Positions 26,090 through 35,604 of a stretch of 64,000 nt of DNA are shown piece by piece. How positions within the stretch are numbered: the stretch's first letter is position 1; each line of letters begins with the position of its first letter. Source of the DNA: Stutzerimonas stutzeri (GTDB taxonomy: Bacteria > Pseudomonadota > Gammaproteobacteria > Pseudomonadales > Pseudomonadaceae); the NCBI RefSeq assembly GCF_024448955.1, contig NZ_JAMOIH010000012.1:62001-126000 (forward strand). Direction: 5' to 3'. Both the position numbers and the translations under genes were made by a program. The notes below the pieces were generated by a model. The model saw only the letters and a list, made by a program, of their open reading frames with translations. It did no database searches and was not told the origin of the DNA.

Positions 26090-26770
26090 TCAAACCAGCA
26101 CTTCGCTGATCTGCAGAATGTGGGTGATCGCGCCCGCACGCGTATCCCACACATAGCGAAAATGCGGGCCCTGCACCGGCAGCGAGACCGTTTGCGGGCG
26201 AAATGCAGCGACGCACTCATGCCCGTCCAGCCGCACGCTTCGGTAAAGCAGGCCCCAGGCCTTGCCGTCACGGTGCTCGCGGGCAAATGCCTGGCTGTTG
26301 CCATAGGCGGCCGGATCGGGCTGATGCAACTCAGGCATGGCGCGCACGTCAATCACCGGCTTGACGATCTTGTTCACGTACGCGCGCATGGTGATTTCGA
26401 CATTCGCCTCACGCGTGGCCGCCAGGAAACGCTCCAAATGGAACTTGGTTTCGGCGATGGCCGCATCGATGGAACTGGCGCAGTAATAGACACCGTAACT
26501 GCCATCGCTGAACCGGCTGGCATTACCGATATGGGTGAAGGCCGCCATCACTGGCGTCGAGCCCGGCCCGCTGACCCGATCACCGGGCGCCACGCGCCGC
26601 AATAGCCCCGCCTCTTCGCGCAAACGATCATTGGTCATGGCCTCAAGCGCAAAGGCGATTTCCAGATCATCCGGACTGAGCGTGTCTTCGAACACCGTCA
26701 ACGGTGGAAACGAGCTGTTGATGATGCGATACGCCTTCCGCCAAGCTGGCAACACCTCCGGCCACGCCAT
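26090..26770 (-). CDS. RES-domain toxin
   Basis: A 226-residue RES-family protein. RES toxins of the Xre-RES type break down NAD+ and stop growth. The family arginine (AYRIINSSFPPL), tyrosine (GVYYCASS) and glutamate (IAETKFHLE) are present. The ATG at 26770 overlaps the antitoxin stop by one base (TGATG), so the two are translated together. Upstream TTG 26773 is less likely. Confidence 0.9.
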   Translation of the reverse strand: MAWPEVLPAWRKAYRIINSSFPPLTVFEDTLSPDDLEIAFALEAMTNDRLREEAGLLRRVAPGDRVSGPGSTPVMAAFTHIGNASRFSDGSYGVYYCASSIDAAIAETKFHLERFLAATREANVEITMRAYVNKIVKPVIDVRAMPELHQPDPAAYGNSQAFAREHRDGKAWGLLYRSVRLDGHECVAAFRPQTVSLPVQGPHFRYVWDTRAGAITHILQISEVLV

Positions 26771-27171
26771 CAACCACGAACCCCGTCGAGATAGCGTCGT
26801 ACGTCCGCCAGATCGACCACCTGCCCACCGAGCATGTAGTCGAGCGCGCTCGTGCCATTGAATGGCGCGGCGTCATTGGGTTTGTGCACCCATTCGTATG
26901 CGCGCTCCGCCTGGTTGCTGAAGATGATCCGCAGCGCCTTGTGGATGCCCATCAGATAGGAAATCCGCTCCAGCGTATCGCGCGGTAAACGAACTTCGGG
27001 GAGCTTCTTGTATTTGAAATAGGTCGTGTTGCCCACCGAACCGAGCAGCACGCGCTGTTGCTCGGCACTGCAATCCCACAGTCGCATGAGGTTGAAGAAG
27101 AACGTCAGCGCAACTCGCCCCGCATCGGGTGAATGGATGTCCGGCTTGCTTATCGCCTGTTCGGTTTTCAT
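26770..27171 (-). CDS. Xre/MbcA/ParS-type antitoxin
   Basis: A 133-residue protein with an N-terminal helix-turn-helix-like half and the C-terminal MbcA/ParS toxin-binding domain (YLMGIHKALRIIFS, ALDYMLGG). It neutralises the RES toxin and, with it, normally represses its own promoter. An inverted repeat that suits this lies just upstream (27202-27259). AT-richer promoter DNA than the neighbours is consistent with a mobile module. Confidence 0.9.
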   Translation of the reverse strand: MKTEQAISKPDIHSPDAGRVALTFFFNLMRLWDCSAEQQRVLLGSVGNTTYFKYKKLPEVRLPRDTLERISYLMGIHKALRIIFSNQAERAYEWVHKPNDAAPFNGTSALDYMLGGQVVDLADVRRYLDGVRG

Positions 27172-27201
27172 CGTTACTTCTACCTGGTTATCGCATAGCC
27201 A

Positions 27202-27259
27202 ACAGATTACTCCGCATATGTATTATTTCAACTATTAAATTCATATACGGATTATCTGT
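27202..27259 (-). promoter_or_regulatory. operator/promoter of the Xre-RES module
   Basis: ACAGATTACTCCGCATATG (27202-27220) and, on the other strand, ACAGATAATCCGTATATG (27259-27242) form a near-perfect inverted repeat around an AT-rich core. It sits 31 bases before the antitoxin start, where an autorepressor should bind. Confidence 0.65.
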
Positions 27260-27296
27260 CCTTAAGCTGGCTTTGCTGACCACGATAGAGCGCAAC

Positions 27297-29660
27297 TCAG
27301 AACAGTCCGAGCTGGTCGTCAATCAGCGCTGAGAAGCTGTCGCCCACGAACGGCAGGATCGCATCGGCGATCGGCAGCAGCTGGCGTGTCACGTAATGGT
27401 CGTAGTCGATCACCGCACGCCGCACCTCGAGCGGCTCCGGCCCGGCCACGGTGATCAGGTACCTGATCCAGCCGCCGTTCTGGTACTGCCGCTGACGGCC
27501 CTGCTGCAGGTTGTAGTCATCGGCGATCCGTGCGGCTCGCACATGTGGCGGCACGTTGCGATCGTAGTCATCTAACCGTCTGCGCAATCGCTTGCGGAAG
27601 ATCAGCAACTCATCCAGCTCACCAGCCAGCGTGCGGTGTACATAGTCGCGCACATAATCCTGATAGGGCTCGCGGTTGAAGATGCGCCGGTACAGCTCCT
27701 GCTGGAATTGCTGGGCCAGTGGCGACCAGTCGGTGCGTACCGTTTCCAACCCCTTGAACACCAGCCCATCGCTGCCATCGGGACGCGTGACCAGCCCGGC
27801 GTAGCGCTTCTTGCTGCCCTCCTCCGCGCCGCGAATGGTAGGCATCAGGAAGCGCTTGAAGTGACTCTCGAACTGCAATTCCAGGGCGCTTTGCAGGCCG
27901 TACTCCTGTTGCAGATGGTCACGCCACCAGTCGTTGATCCGCTGCACAAGGTGCTTGCCGATGCGTGCCGCGTCCTCGTCATCGTGGGCGCGCTTGAGCC
28001 AGACAAAGGTGGAGTCGGTATCGCCGTAGATCACGCTGTAGCCCTCGGCCTCGATCAGCTCGCGGGTGCGACGCATGATCTCGTGCCCACGCAAGGTGAT
28101 GGACGACGCCAGCCGCGCATCGAAAAAGCGACAGCCGCTGGAGCCGAGCACGCCGTAAAAGGCGTTCATGATGATTTTCAGCGCCTGCGAAAGCGGCTTG
28201 TTGCCCTCGCGCTTGGCCGTCTCACGCCCTTCCCAGACGCGCTCGACGATTGCCGGCAGGCAATGACGCGTCCGAGAAAAGCGCGCGCCGCGAAAGCCCG
28301 GCACCGAGTCGCTGTCCTCGGGATGGCGCATGCCTTCGACCAGCCCCACCGGATCGATGAGAAAGGTGCGGATGATCGACGGGTAAAGGCTCTTGTAGTC
28401 CAGCACCAGCACGGATTCGTACAGGCCCGGCTGCGAATTCATCACGAAACCGCCGGGGCTGGCCTCAGGCGGCCGCTCGCCTAGGTTGGGCGCGACGAAG
28501 CCTTGGCGGTGCATCAGCGGAATGTAGAGGTGTTCGAACGCGGCCACCGAGCCACCACTGCGATCGGCCGGCAGACCGGTAACCGTGGCGCGTTCGAGCA
28601 GGAAGGTCAGCACTTCAGTCTCCTGGAAGATTCGCGTGACCAGCTCGCAGTCCTTGAGGTTGTAGCGCGCAAGCGCCGGCTTGTCCTCCGCGAACATGCG
28701 GTTGATTTCATCCATGCGCTGGTACGGCGTGTCGATCGCCTTGCCTTCGCCGAGCAGCGTCTGCGCGACATTTTCCAGGCTGAACGAGGGGAAGCTCCAG
28801 GTCGCCGAACGTAGCGCCTCGATGCCGTCGATGATCAGCCGGCCCGCCGCAGCAGCGAAGAAATGATTGCCGCGACTACCATGCTCGCGCCAGGCCATCT
28901 CTTCGCCGCCACGCCCCAGCCGCAGCGGCACCTGATAACGCTGGGCCTGTTCGCGCAGCACCCGTAGGTCGAATTGCACCAGGTTCCAGCCGATGATTGC
29001 ATCCGGATCATGCAACGCCATCCAGTCGTTCAGCCGCTCGATCAGCTGCTTGCGGCTGTTGCAGTATTCCAACTGGAAATCCACCGTACTGGCGTCATCG
29101 TTGGCCGGCCCGAGCATATAGACCTGGCGCTGCCCGCAACCTTCCAGCGCAATGGAATACAGCTCGCCACGCATGGTGGTTTCGATGTCCAGCGAGACCA
29201 GCTTCAGTTGCGGGCGATAGTTCGGTTCGGGCTTCAGCTGTGCATCGACCAGCACGCCCTGCGCATTCGCCTGGCCAATAAAGCTGACCGGCGCGGTGAT
29301 GAAGCGCTCCATCAGATAGCGCTCCGGCGGACGAATGTCGCCTTCGTAGACGTCGAGCCCAGCCGCGCGCAGGCGCTTTTCCAGGTTCATCAACTGTCGG
29401 TGCTGCTTGCAATAGAGCCCGAGCACCGGCCGATGCCGGAAATCGGTCAGATTCAGCGGTCGCAATTCGACGTCGCGTTCGCCCTTGATCAGTATCTCGA
29501 CCTTGCGCTGTTGCGTCGCCGGAATGAACGCCACCGAAGGCTGATACGGCACGCGGAGCCGGCGCGGCCCGGCGTCGGTCGCCAGCCAGAACTCCACCTC
29601 GGTCCCGGCCGCCGTGTCGCGCCAGTGCCGGGCCAGGACGAAGCCCTGCTGTAAATCCAC
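27297..29660 (-). CDS. polB: DNA polymerase II
   Basis: A 787-residue family-B DNA polymerase, very close to the 783 residues of E. coli Pol II. The 3'-5' exonuclease has the Exo I motif ([11 protein letters not shown]); polymerase motif A is [10 protein letters not shown] and motif C is YGDTDST. Pol II restarts synthesis past lesions and is often SOS-induced; I saw no convincing LexA box. I choose the GTG at 29660 because AGGAGG lies 6 bases upstream; the ATG five codons earlier overlaps that ribosome site. Confidence 0.95.
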   Translation of the reverse strand: MDLQQGFVLARHWRDTAAGTEVEFWLATDAGPRRLRVPYQPSVAFIPATQQRKVEILIKGERDVELRPLNLTDFRHRPVLGLYCKQHRQLMNLEKRLRAAGLDVYEGDIRPPERYLMERFITAPVSFIGQANAQGVLVDAQLKPEPNYRPQLKLVSLDIETTMRGELYSIALEGCGQRQVYMLGPANDDASTVDFQLEYCNSRKQLIERLNDWMALHDPDAIIGWNLVQFDLRVLREQAQRYQVPLRLGRGGEEMAWREHGSRGNHFFAAAAGRLIIDGIEALRSATWSFPSFSLENVAQTLLGEGKAIDTPYQRMDEINRMFAEDKPALARYNLKDCELVTRIFQETEVLTFLLERATVTGLPADRSGGSVAAFEHLYIPLMHRQGFVAPNLGERPPEASPGGFVMNSQPGLYESVLVLDYKSLYPSIIRTFLIDPVGLVEGMRHPEDSDSVPGFRGARFSRTRHCLPAIVERVWEGRETAKREGNKPLSQALKIIMNAFYGVLGSSGCRFFDARLASSITLRGHEIMRRTRELIEAEGYSVIYGDTDSTFVWLKRAHDDEDAARIGKHLVQRINDWWRDHLQQEYGLQSALELQFESHFKRFLMPTIRGAEEGSKKRYAGLVTRPDGSDGLVFKGLETVRTDWSPLAQQFQQELYRRIFNREPYQDYVRDYVHRTLAGELDELLIFRKRLRRRLDDYDRNVPPHVRAARIADDYNLQQGRQRQYQNGGWIRYLITVAGPEPLEVRRAVIDYDHYVTRQLLPIADAILPFVGDSFSALIDDQLGLF

Positions 29661-29744
29661 CGTTCGCCTCCTCATCTTTGCGAGGCAACATTCTACGTGG
29701 CAACGCTCGCAAACATGCCTAGAGAATCATCGACGCGGCCACTC

Positions 29745-29783
29745 GCGTCGGGCCTGACAGCATGGCGCTAGCAGGCCCGACGC
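29745..29783. terminator. 12-bp perfect hairpin after the chemoreceptor gene
   Basis: GCGTCGGGCCTG (29745-29756) and CAGGCCCGACGC (29772-29783) are exact complements with a 15-base loop. It lies 6 bases beyond the chemoreceptor stop. There is no T-run, so it may work as a transcript stabiliser or a weak terminator. Confidence 0.5.
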
Positions 29784-29789
29784 CGGATG

Positions 29790-31709
29790 TCACATCCTGA
29801 ACCGGCTCACCATCATCTGCAGATGATTACCCAAACGGGCCAGCTCCACGCTGGAGGCTGCGGTTTCGTTGCTCGCCGCTGCGGTTTGCTCGGAAACGTC
29901 GCGAACATTCAATACGCTGCGGCTGATTTCCTCAGCTACGGCGCTCTGCTGCTCGGCGGCCGCGGCGATCTGCTGGTTCATAGACTGGATGTTCGAAACG
30001 GTGCGCGTGATGTTCTCCAGCGACTCGCCAGCCCTGCGGGTAAGCGCCACGCTGCTGTCCGTCAGTTCACGGCTACTCAGCATGATCGTCGCGACCTGCT
30101 TGGTGCCGTTCTGCAAGCCAGCCACCAGGCCTTCGATCTCCTCGGTGGATTTTTGCGTGCGCTGTGCAAGTCCGCGCACTTCATCAGCCACCACCGCAAA
30201 ACCACGCCCCGCCTCGCCGGCCCTGGCCGCTTCGATGGCAGCGTTCAACGCCAGCAGGTTGGTCTGTTCGGCGACCGCTCTGATCACGCCCATGACGCTT
30301 CCGATCTTGTCGCTCTCGCCTTGTAGCACCGTCATCGCCTCGGTAGAGCGAATCACCTCGGCCGCCAGACGCTCAATCTGCGTGACGACCTCGGCGACCA
30401 CCTGATCACCCGCTCGCGCTTCGTGATCAGCCTCCGTTGCGGCAAACGCTGCCTGCTCGGCGTTGCGGGCAACCTCGTGAACCGTCGCCGACATCTCATG
30501 CATGGCGGTGGCGACCTGGTCGGTCTCGAGTTTCTGGCTATTCACCCCGGCACTGGTCTGCTCGGTCACGGCAGACAGTTCTTCGGCAGCGCTGCTGATC
30601 TGGGTAACGCCGTCGCGGATTCCGCCAATGAGGTCGCGTAGCGTCGCACCCATTTGTTGAATGCCTTTCTGCAGGGCCCCCATCTCATCGCGACGCGTCA
30701 CTGGCGCGCTCGCAGACAAGTCACCCGCAGCAATACGCTCGACGTCTCTCAGCGTGTCTTGCAATGGACGCGTGATCTGGCGCGTGATCACCCATGCCGC
30801 CAGGATGCCCAACAGCAGCGCGAGCAGAGTGCTGACGATCAGGCGAGTGCGCGCGTCGCCGCTTTCGATGTCTAGCCGATCCAGCTGAAACTGGTACAAG
30901 GCGTCGCTGATTCTGACGATTTCGGCCTGAACGTCGGTCATTTCCTGGCGTGCAACGGCAATCGTGTCGGTCGCAGTTCGGAAATTCAGCAGAGCCGTGC
31001 GGTACTGCCCGAGCGTCGTTTCGATCACATTCAGATCATTCGCACTGCCGTCCAATGTCCGCTCGTACTGAGTCAGGGCAGACTGCGCGGCATCCAGCTG
31101 AGCGATCATGGCATCGCCATTCTGGGCGGTAGGCTTGGCGGTATAGGCACTGAATAAGTACCGTACCTGCTTCAGCTCTTCTCTGATCCGCGCGATGCCT
31201 TGCAGTTGCGCAAAACGGGAACTGTCATAGTCCGACAGGCCGATCACTCGCTGATAGATCGCGCCAGTCCGCTCCTCCAGAACGCCCACCGCGGCGTTGA
31301 CCGCTCCTTGCGCGGCGTTCGCTTCGATGTAGGCCTTGCGCATCTTGTCGAGCGAACGCTGATAGTCGTCGTTGAACCCGCTCTGCTCTTTGAGCATCTC
31401 CACATTGATGGGGTTCTTGAAGGTGCCGAGGAGCTTCGACTGCTGAGCCAGATAGATCTCGAGTTTGTCGTCAAGGCGCTCGGTAGAAACCGGATCGCCG
31501 TTGGCCAGCATGAACTGCAGCCGGGCAATCCGCAGCCCGGTAAGCGTGTCATTCAAGGCGGATATTTCAGTCATCCATCCGCTACGCTGGATGACGCTGC
31601 CAAGGCTACCCCAACCGTTCCAGGCCAATACCAGAGTCAATATCAGCACCGAGCCAAAGCCCAGCCCCAACTTCTTGTTGATCGCGATGTTGCCAAACCA
31701 GCTGTTCAT
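29790..31709 (-). CDS. methyl-accepting chemotaxis protein, HBM type
   Basis: A 639-residue transmembrane chemoreceptor. The first membrane helix is about 12-30, the periplasmic part (about 32-280) is all-helical and fits the HBM (helical bimodular) ligand domain of McpS-type receptors, and the second helix is about 285-305. HAMP follows, then the signalling domain with the conserved hairpin tip [22 protein letters not shown] receptors of Pseudomonas often sense organic acids of the TCA cycle; the ligand here is not known. The cheV gene lies immediately upstream on the same strand, 248 bases away. Confidence 0.93.
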   Translation of the reverse strand: MNSWFGNIAINKKLGLGFGSVLILTLVLAWNGWGSLGSVIQRSGWMTEISALNDTLTGLRIARLQFMLANGDPVSTERLDDKLEIYLAQQSKLLGTFKNPINVEMLKEQSGFNDDYQRSLDKMRKAYIEANAAQGAVNAAVGVLEERTGAIYQRVIGLSDYDSSRFAQLQGIARIREELKQVRYLFSAYTAKPTAQNGDAMIAQLDAAQSALTQYERTLDGSANDLNVIETTLGQYRTALLNFRTATDTIAVARQEMTDVQAEIVRISDALYQFQLDRLDIESGDARTRLIVSTLLALLLGILAAWVITRQITRPLQDTLRDVERIAAGDLSASAPVTRRDEMGALQKGIQQMGATLRDLIGGIRDGVTQISSAAEELSAVTEQTSAGVNSQKLETDQVATAMHEMSATVHEVARNAEQAAFAATEADHEARAGDQVVAEVVTQIERLAAEVIRSTEAMTVLQGESDKIGSVMGVIRAVAEQTNLLALNAAIEAARAGEAGRGFAVVADEVRGLAQRTQKSTEEIEGLVAGLQNGTKQVATIMLSSRELTDSSVALTRRAGESLENITRTVSNIQSMNQQIAAAAEQQSAVAEEISRSVLNVRDVSEQTAAASNETAASSVELARLGNHLQMMVSRFRM

Positions 31710-31885
31710 TAAAAACGTCCATTCAAAGATTCGATTCGGGGTCTTTCAGGTTGAATGATTGTTTTTATTTGCGGCCAGCCTGGGTCCCGCGCGCACCATA
31801 TCGGCGCCCAGCCATGAAGCTTGAGCGCAGAGCAGGATTCATACATCGCAAAATGCCGAGGATTGAACGACAGATGCTGACGAGA

Positions 31886-31919
31886 AGCCCACCGAAGCGG
31901 TAAAGCCGCTCGGTGGGCT
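31886..31919. terminator. strong hairpin between cheV and the chemoreceptor gene
   Basis: AGCCCACCG...AGCGG and CCGCT CGGTGGGCT form a nearly uninterrupted 14-bp stem, 39 bases after the cheV stop. No T-run follows on either strand. It probably separates the two transcripts or is a REP-like element (its GGTGGGCT arm matches the palindromes at 9605-9665). Confidence 0.5.
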
Positions 31920-31957
31920 ACGGATACATCGTTAGCGCCATCACCAGGAACGGCTGA

Positions 31958-32866
31958 TCAGCCTGCCGCGACGTCCTCACCCAGATGGATCACCCGCGCC
32001 GCACGCAACATGCATTTGGCCATTTCCGGCGGGGAGAATTTGGTAAGGATGTCGTTGGCCCCGGCCGCCTTTGCCTTGTCGGTACTGATGGTGCTATCCA
32101 GCGAGGTATGCAGCAGCACGTAGATAGAGGCGTAATCGGGATGCTTACGCAGCGCCTGGGTGAAGGAGTAACCGTCCATCTCCGGCATCTCGATATCCGA
32201 TACCACCACGTTGATCGCCTCGTAGCTGTCCTTCAGGCTATCGAGCTTCTCGAAAGCCTCTCGGGCGCTGCGCACCGCATGACAGGTGACGCCCATCTTG
32301 CTCAGGGCCGATACCGACATATGCACGGCCACCTGGCTGTCATCGACGATCAGCGCGCGGGTTTCGGTAAGCAGCTGCGCGTCCTGATCATCCAGGTCGG
32401 AGATGTCGGCCTCTGCGGGAGCAGGCGCAACGGTGTGGATCACCTTTTCCACATCGAGAATCTGGATCAGCTCGCCGTCTACCTCAGCCGTGCCGGTAAT
32501 GAAGGAGCTGTTACGCGCCCCATACGGCGGCGGCAGGATTTTCGAAGATTGGATGTGGACGATCTTCACCACCGCCTGAACGTGCAACCCCTGCTTCGAG
32601 CGGCTGATTTCGGTGACGATCAGGCAGCCGCCCCTGGGGTCCTGCAGCGGCGCCATGCCGATCGCCAGGCTCAGGTCGATCACCGTCAACGGCTGACCAC
32701 GCAGCGTGGCGACGCCCTTCACATGAGGGTGCGACTCGGGAAGCCGGGTCAGCGACGGGGTCGGAATGATCTCGCTGACCTTCAACAGGTTGATCGCCAT
32801 CTGTTTGCCGCTGCGTAGTGTAAACAGCAGAAGCGATAAGGCGTCGGTGGCGGATGTGTTCTTCAT
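31958..32866 (-). CDS. cheV: chemotaxis coupling protein CheV
   Basis: A 302-residue protein with a CheW-like domain (about 8-155) and a receiver domain (about 168-295; acceptor aspartate in VVSDIEMPEMDG). CheV couples chemoreceptors to CheA, and phosphorylation of its receiver tunes adaptation. AGGA precedes the ATG. It lies next to a chemoreceptor gene, which fits. Confidence 0.94.
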   Translation of the reverse strand: MKNTSATDALSLLLFTLRSGKQMAINLLKVSEIIPTPSLTRLPESHPHVKGVATLRGQPLTVIDLSLAIGMAPLQDPRGGCLIVTEISRSKQGLHVQAVVKIVHIQSSKILPPPYGARNSSFITGTAEVDGELIQILDVEKVIHTVAPAPAEADISDLDDQDAQLLTETRALIVDDSQVAVHMSVSALSKMGVTCHAVRSAREAFEKLDSLKDSYEAINVVVSDIEMPEMDGYSFTQALRKHPDYASIYVLLHTSLDSTISTDKAKAAGANDILTKFSPPEMAKCMLRAARVIHLGEDVAAG

Positions 32867-32986
32867 GGATGGTCCTGTGGGAAAGCCGGTCTCGTGGCGT
32901 AGATATCACCTCGCTACAGCCTTGTCGGCTGGCGCGGCAAAATCTTCAGTCAGCTGAACGGCTTCTGCCAAATGCCGCGCTCCCGG

Positions 32987-34174
32987 TCAGCAGCGCTCGA
33001 AGATCGCCGCGATGCCCTGTCCACCGCCGATGCACATGGTTACCAGCGCATAGCGGCCCTGGATGCGCTGCAGCTCATGGATCGCCTTGACAGTAATGAT
33101 CGCGCCGGTCGCACCCACTGGATGCCCGAGCGAGATGCCAGAGCCGTTGGGATTGACTCGCCCCGGGTCCATGCCGAGTTCCTGCATCACCGCACAGGCC
33201 TGGGCGGCGAAGGCCTCGTTGGCCTCGATCACATCGATCTGATACAGACTGATGCCGGTGCGCTCCAGCACCTTGCGCACCGCAGGCACCGGACCGATGC
33301 CCATGTAAGCCGGGTCGACACCGGCATGGGCATAACCGACCAATCGCGCCATGGGCGTCAGCCCGAGTGCCTTCGCCCGTCCCGCCTCGGCCAGTATCAG
33401 CGCCGCGGCTCCGTCGTTCAGGCCGGACGCGTTGCCTGCGGTCACGGTGCCGCCCTCCTTCTTGAACACCGGTTTCAATGCCGCGAGACGCTCCATGGTG
33501 AGATCCGAGCGTAGATGCTCGTCGGTATCGAAATAAGCGGTGCCTTTACGGCTGCGGATTTCAACCGGAACGATCTGCTCCCGAAAGTAGCCGTTCTCCA
33601 ACGCCCGGGCGGCGCGCGCTTGGCTTTCCAAGGCCAAGGCATCCTGCTGTTCGCGGCTGATCGCGTAGCGCTCGGCCACGTTCTCCGCCGTCACGCCCAT
33701 ATGGAATTTGCCCCAGGGATCGTGAAGGAGCGTGTTCATGTAGTCGATCACCGCGCCATCCCCGAGGCGCGCACCCCAGCGCATATTCGGCACAATGAAC
33801 GGCCCGCGGCTCATGCTCTCCGCTCCGCCGCCAATGGCTACATCGGTATCGCCGAGCAGGATCGACTGCGCGGCGGAAATGATTGCTTGCAGGCCAGAGC
33901 CACACAGGCGATTGACGTTGAACGCGGGGGTTTCCAGCGGTATGCCGGCGTCCACCGCAGCGACTCGCGCCAGATAACCATCCCGCGGCTCGGTGGGTAT
34001 CACGTTGCCCATCACCACGTGGCCCACGGCGTCCGCTGGCGTGCCGGAGCGCTTCAGCGCCGCGCGGCAGACGGTCGTCGCCAAGGTGGTCAGATCGATG
34101 TCCTTCAGCGCGCCGCCAAAGGAGCCAATGGGCGTGCGCACCGCACCGACAACGACGATTTCGCGTTCAGTCAT
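32987..34174 (-). CDS. acetyl-CoA C-acyltransferase (thiolase)
   Basis: A 395-residue thiolase II. The active-site cysteine is in NVNRLCGSGLQ, the second loop GNASGLNDGAAAL, the histidine in NGSGISLGHPVGATG, and the second cysteine in CIGGGQG. It catalyses condensation or cleavage of acetoacetyl-CoA or longer 3-ketoacyl-CoA (PhbA/BktB type). The gene stands alone, so acetoacetyl-CoA synthesis for PHB or a beta-oxidation role are both possible. It could also serve the last steps after the cyclohexanecarboxylate pathway further right, but is about 19 kb away. Confidence 0.92.
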   Translation of the reverse strand: MTEREIVVVGAVRTPIGSFGGALKDIDLTTLATTVCRAALKRSGTPADAVGHVVMGNVIPTEPRDGYLARVAAVDAGIPLETPAFNVNRLCGSGLQAIISAAQSILLGDTDVAIGGGAESMSRGPFIVPNMRWGARLGDGAVIDYMNTLLHDPWGKFHMGVTAENVAERYAISREQQDALALESQARAARALENGYFREQIVPVEIRSRKGTAYFDTDEHLRSDLTMERLAALKPVFKKEGGTVTAGNASGLNDGAAALILAEAGRAKALGLTPMARLVGYAHAGVDPAYMGIGPVPAVRKVLERTGISLYQIDVIEANEAFAAQACAVMQELGMDPGRVNPNGSGISLGHPVGATGAIITVKAIHELQRIQGRYALVTMCIGGGQGIAAIFERC

Positions 34175-34426
34175 GGGGGTTCTCTTCTGCTGAATGGGGT
34201 CGCTCCGGCCAATCCGGCGCGGCGGTTCAACCGATGCTAACCGGATGAATCAGCAGAACAACAGGGAAAAGCTGCAGATCGCTCATGCGTTATTGCAGAA
34301 CTCATCGGTCACTTGCCGCGATGGGGGGCGCCGGCAGAGCGATGCGCCCGTCGCTCGCTTTCCTCACGATGGAACGATGCACATTGATATCGGGCCCAAT
34401 CCAGACAACCCATGGGAGGCCCAGCG

Positions 34427-34738
34427 ATGACCAAGGCAGTCAAACCGGACGCCGAACAACCCTACTTCGAAACTCCTGCTCACATCCCCAACGGCAGCAA
34501 TCACCAGATTCCGCATAGCCACCGGCTGGTCTATCGAGACCACGATGTGATCGTGCATCTCACCGGTTATGAATACGAAACCTTTGGCGAGACGCTTTGG
34601 GCGGCGGGCGCGGAGGTCGTGAAAGATCGCGAGATCGTCGTCCCGGTGAGCGTCGATCAGACGCAGCACTACCACAGTTTCGACGAAGCGCTCGAGCGCG
34701 GCACTGAAATGGGCAAACAGCTGGTCGATGAGCTGTAG
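34427..34738 (+). CDS. hypothetical protein
   Basis: A 103-residue soluble protein rich in H, E and T (YEYETFGETLWAAGAEVV). A GGGAGG site sits 7 bases before ATG 34427. No signal peptide or membrane segment. I recognise no family. It precedes the acetyltransferase gene by 78 bases in the same direction. Confidence 0.65.
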   Translation: MTKAVKPDAEQPYFETPAHIPNGSNHQIPHSHRLVYRDHDVIVHLTGYEYETFGETLWAAGAEVVKDREIVVPVSVDQTQHYHSFDEALERGTEMGKQLVDEL

Positions 34739-34816
34739 CTCAACGCCAAGCGCGAACCACTGAGAACATTGGTCGGGCTCACGCCCTGCCCTGCAATCAT
34801 GAGAAGGAAACCACCG

Positions 34817-35116
34817 ATGAGCGAGAACAACGCGAAGGTTCGACACGACGAAGAACAACAGCGCTACCTGCTGGACATCGACGGCAAAACACTCGGCGTT
34901 GCCGCTTACCGGGAGGACGGTGACCGTCTGGTCTTTTCTCATACCGAAGTGGATCCGAGCCTCGAAGGCCAGGGCATGGGCAGCGTACTGATTCGCCAGT
35001 CACTCGACGATGCCCGCCGGCGCGGCAAGCGCATCGTCCCGGTGTGTGGATTCGTCGCCGCCTATGTAAAGAAGCACCCGGACTGGAACGACATTGTCGA
35101 TTCGCCCGTTCAATGA
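34817..35116 (+). CDS. YjdJ-type GNAT N-acetyltransferase
   Basis: A 99-residue short GNAT protein. The acetyl-CoA binding loop is EVDPSLEGQGMGSVLI, with the small family's typical VVPVCGFVAAYVKKHP-like end (RIVPVCGFVAAYVKKHPDW). Substrates of this family are not known. A purine-rich site (GAGAAGGAAA) precedes ATG 34817; upstream in-frame codons are not used. Confidence 0.88.
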   Translation: MSENNAKVRHDEEQQRYLLDIDGKTLGVAAYREDGDRLVFSHTEVDPSLEGQGMGSVLIRQSLDDARRRGKRIVPVCGFVAAYVKKHPDWNDIVDSPVQ

Positions 35117-35229
35117 GCGCACTGATGGGCGGCAACCATGCGTACGGGTAATATGCCCGCCCCGACCGGCAACTGCCGATCACTCGGCACCCGCCCCGCG
35201 CTGCTTCAAGCGCATGAGAAGAGAGAGCG

Positions 35230-35571
35230 ATGAGCAACGAACTGCAGATCGAAGACATCCAGGTCGGCGACGGTAAGGAGGTGGTCAAGGGCGCACTCAT
35301 CACCACTCAATACCGAGGCCAGCTGGAAGACGGCACCACCTTCGACTCATCCTATGATCGCGGCAAGCCGTTCCAATGCGTGATCGGCACCGGACGCGTC
35401 ATCAAAGGCTGGGACATCGGGCTGATGGGTATGAAGGTCGGCGGCAAACGCAAACTCTTCGTCCCCGCCCACCTCGCCTACGGCGAACGGCAGATCGGCG
35501 AACACATCAAGCCGAACTCGAACCTGCTGTTCGAGATTGAGCTATTGGAAGTGCTGACTCGGGATGAGTGA
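35230..35571 (+). CDS. FKBP-type peptidyl-prolyl isomerase
   Basis: A 113-residue single-domain FKBP (prolyl cis-trans isomerase) in the cytosol. The family core is plain: GALITTQYRGQLEDGTTFDS, RVIKGWDIGLMGMKVGGKRK and IPYGERQIGEHIKPNSNLLF-like end (AYGERQIGEHIKPNSNLLFE). The length is that of the minimal FKBP fold. It follows the acetyltransferase gene on the same strand. Confidence 0.93.
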   Translation: MSNELQIEDIQVGDGKEVVKGALITTQYRGQLEDGTTFDSSYDRGKPFQCVIGTGRVIKGWDIGLMGMKVGGKRKLFVPAHLAYGERQIGEHIKPNSNLLFEIELLEVLTRDE

Positions 35572-35604
35572 TAGTCGCGGCGTTCCGCGACTATCACTAT
35601 GGGG

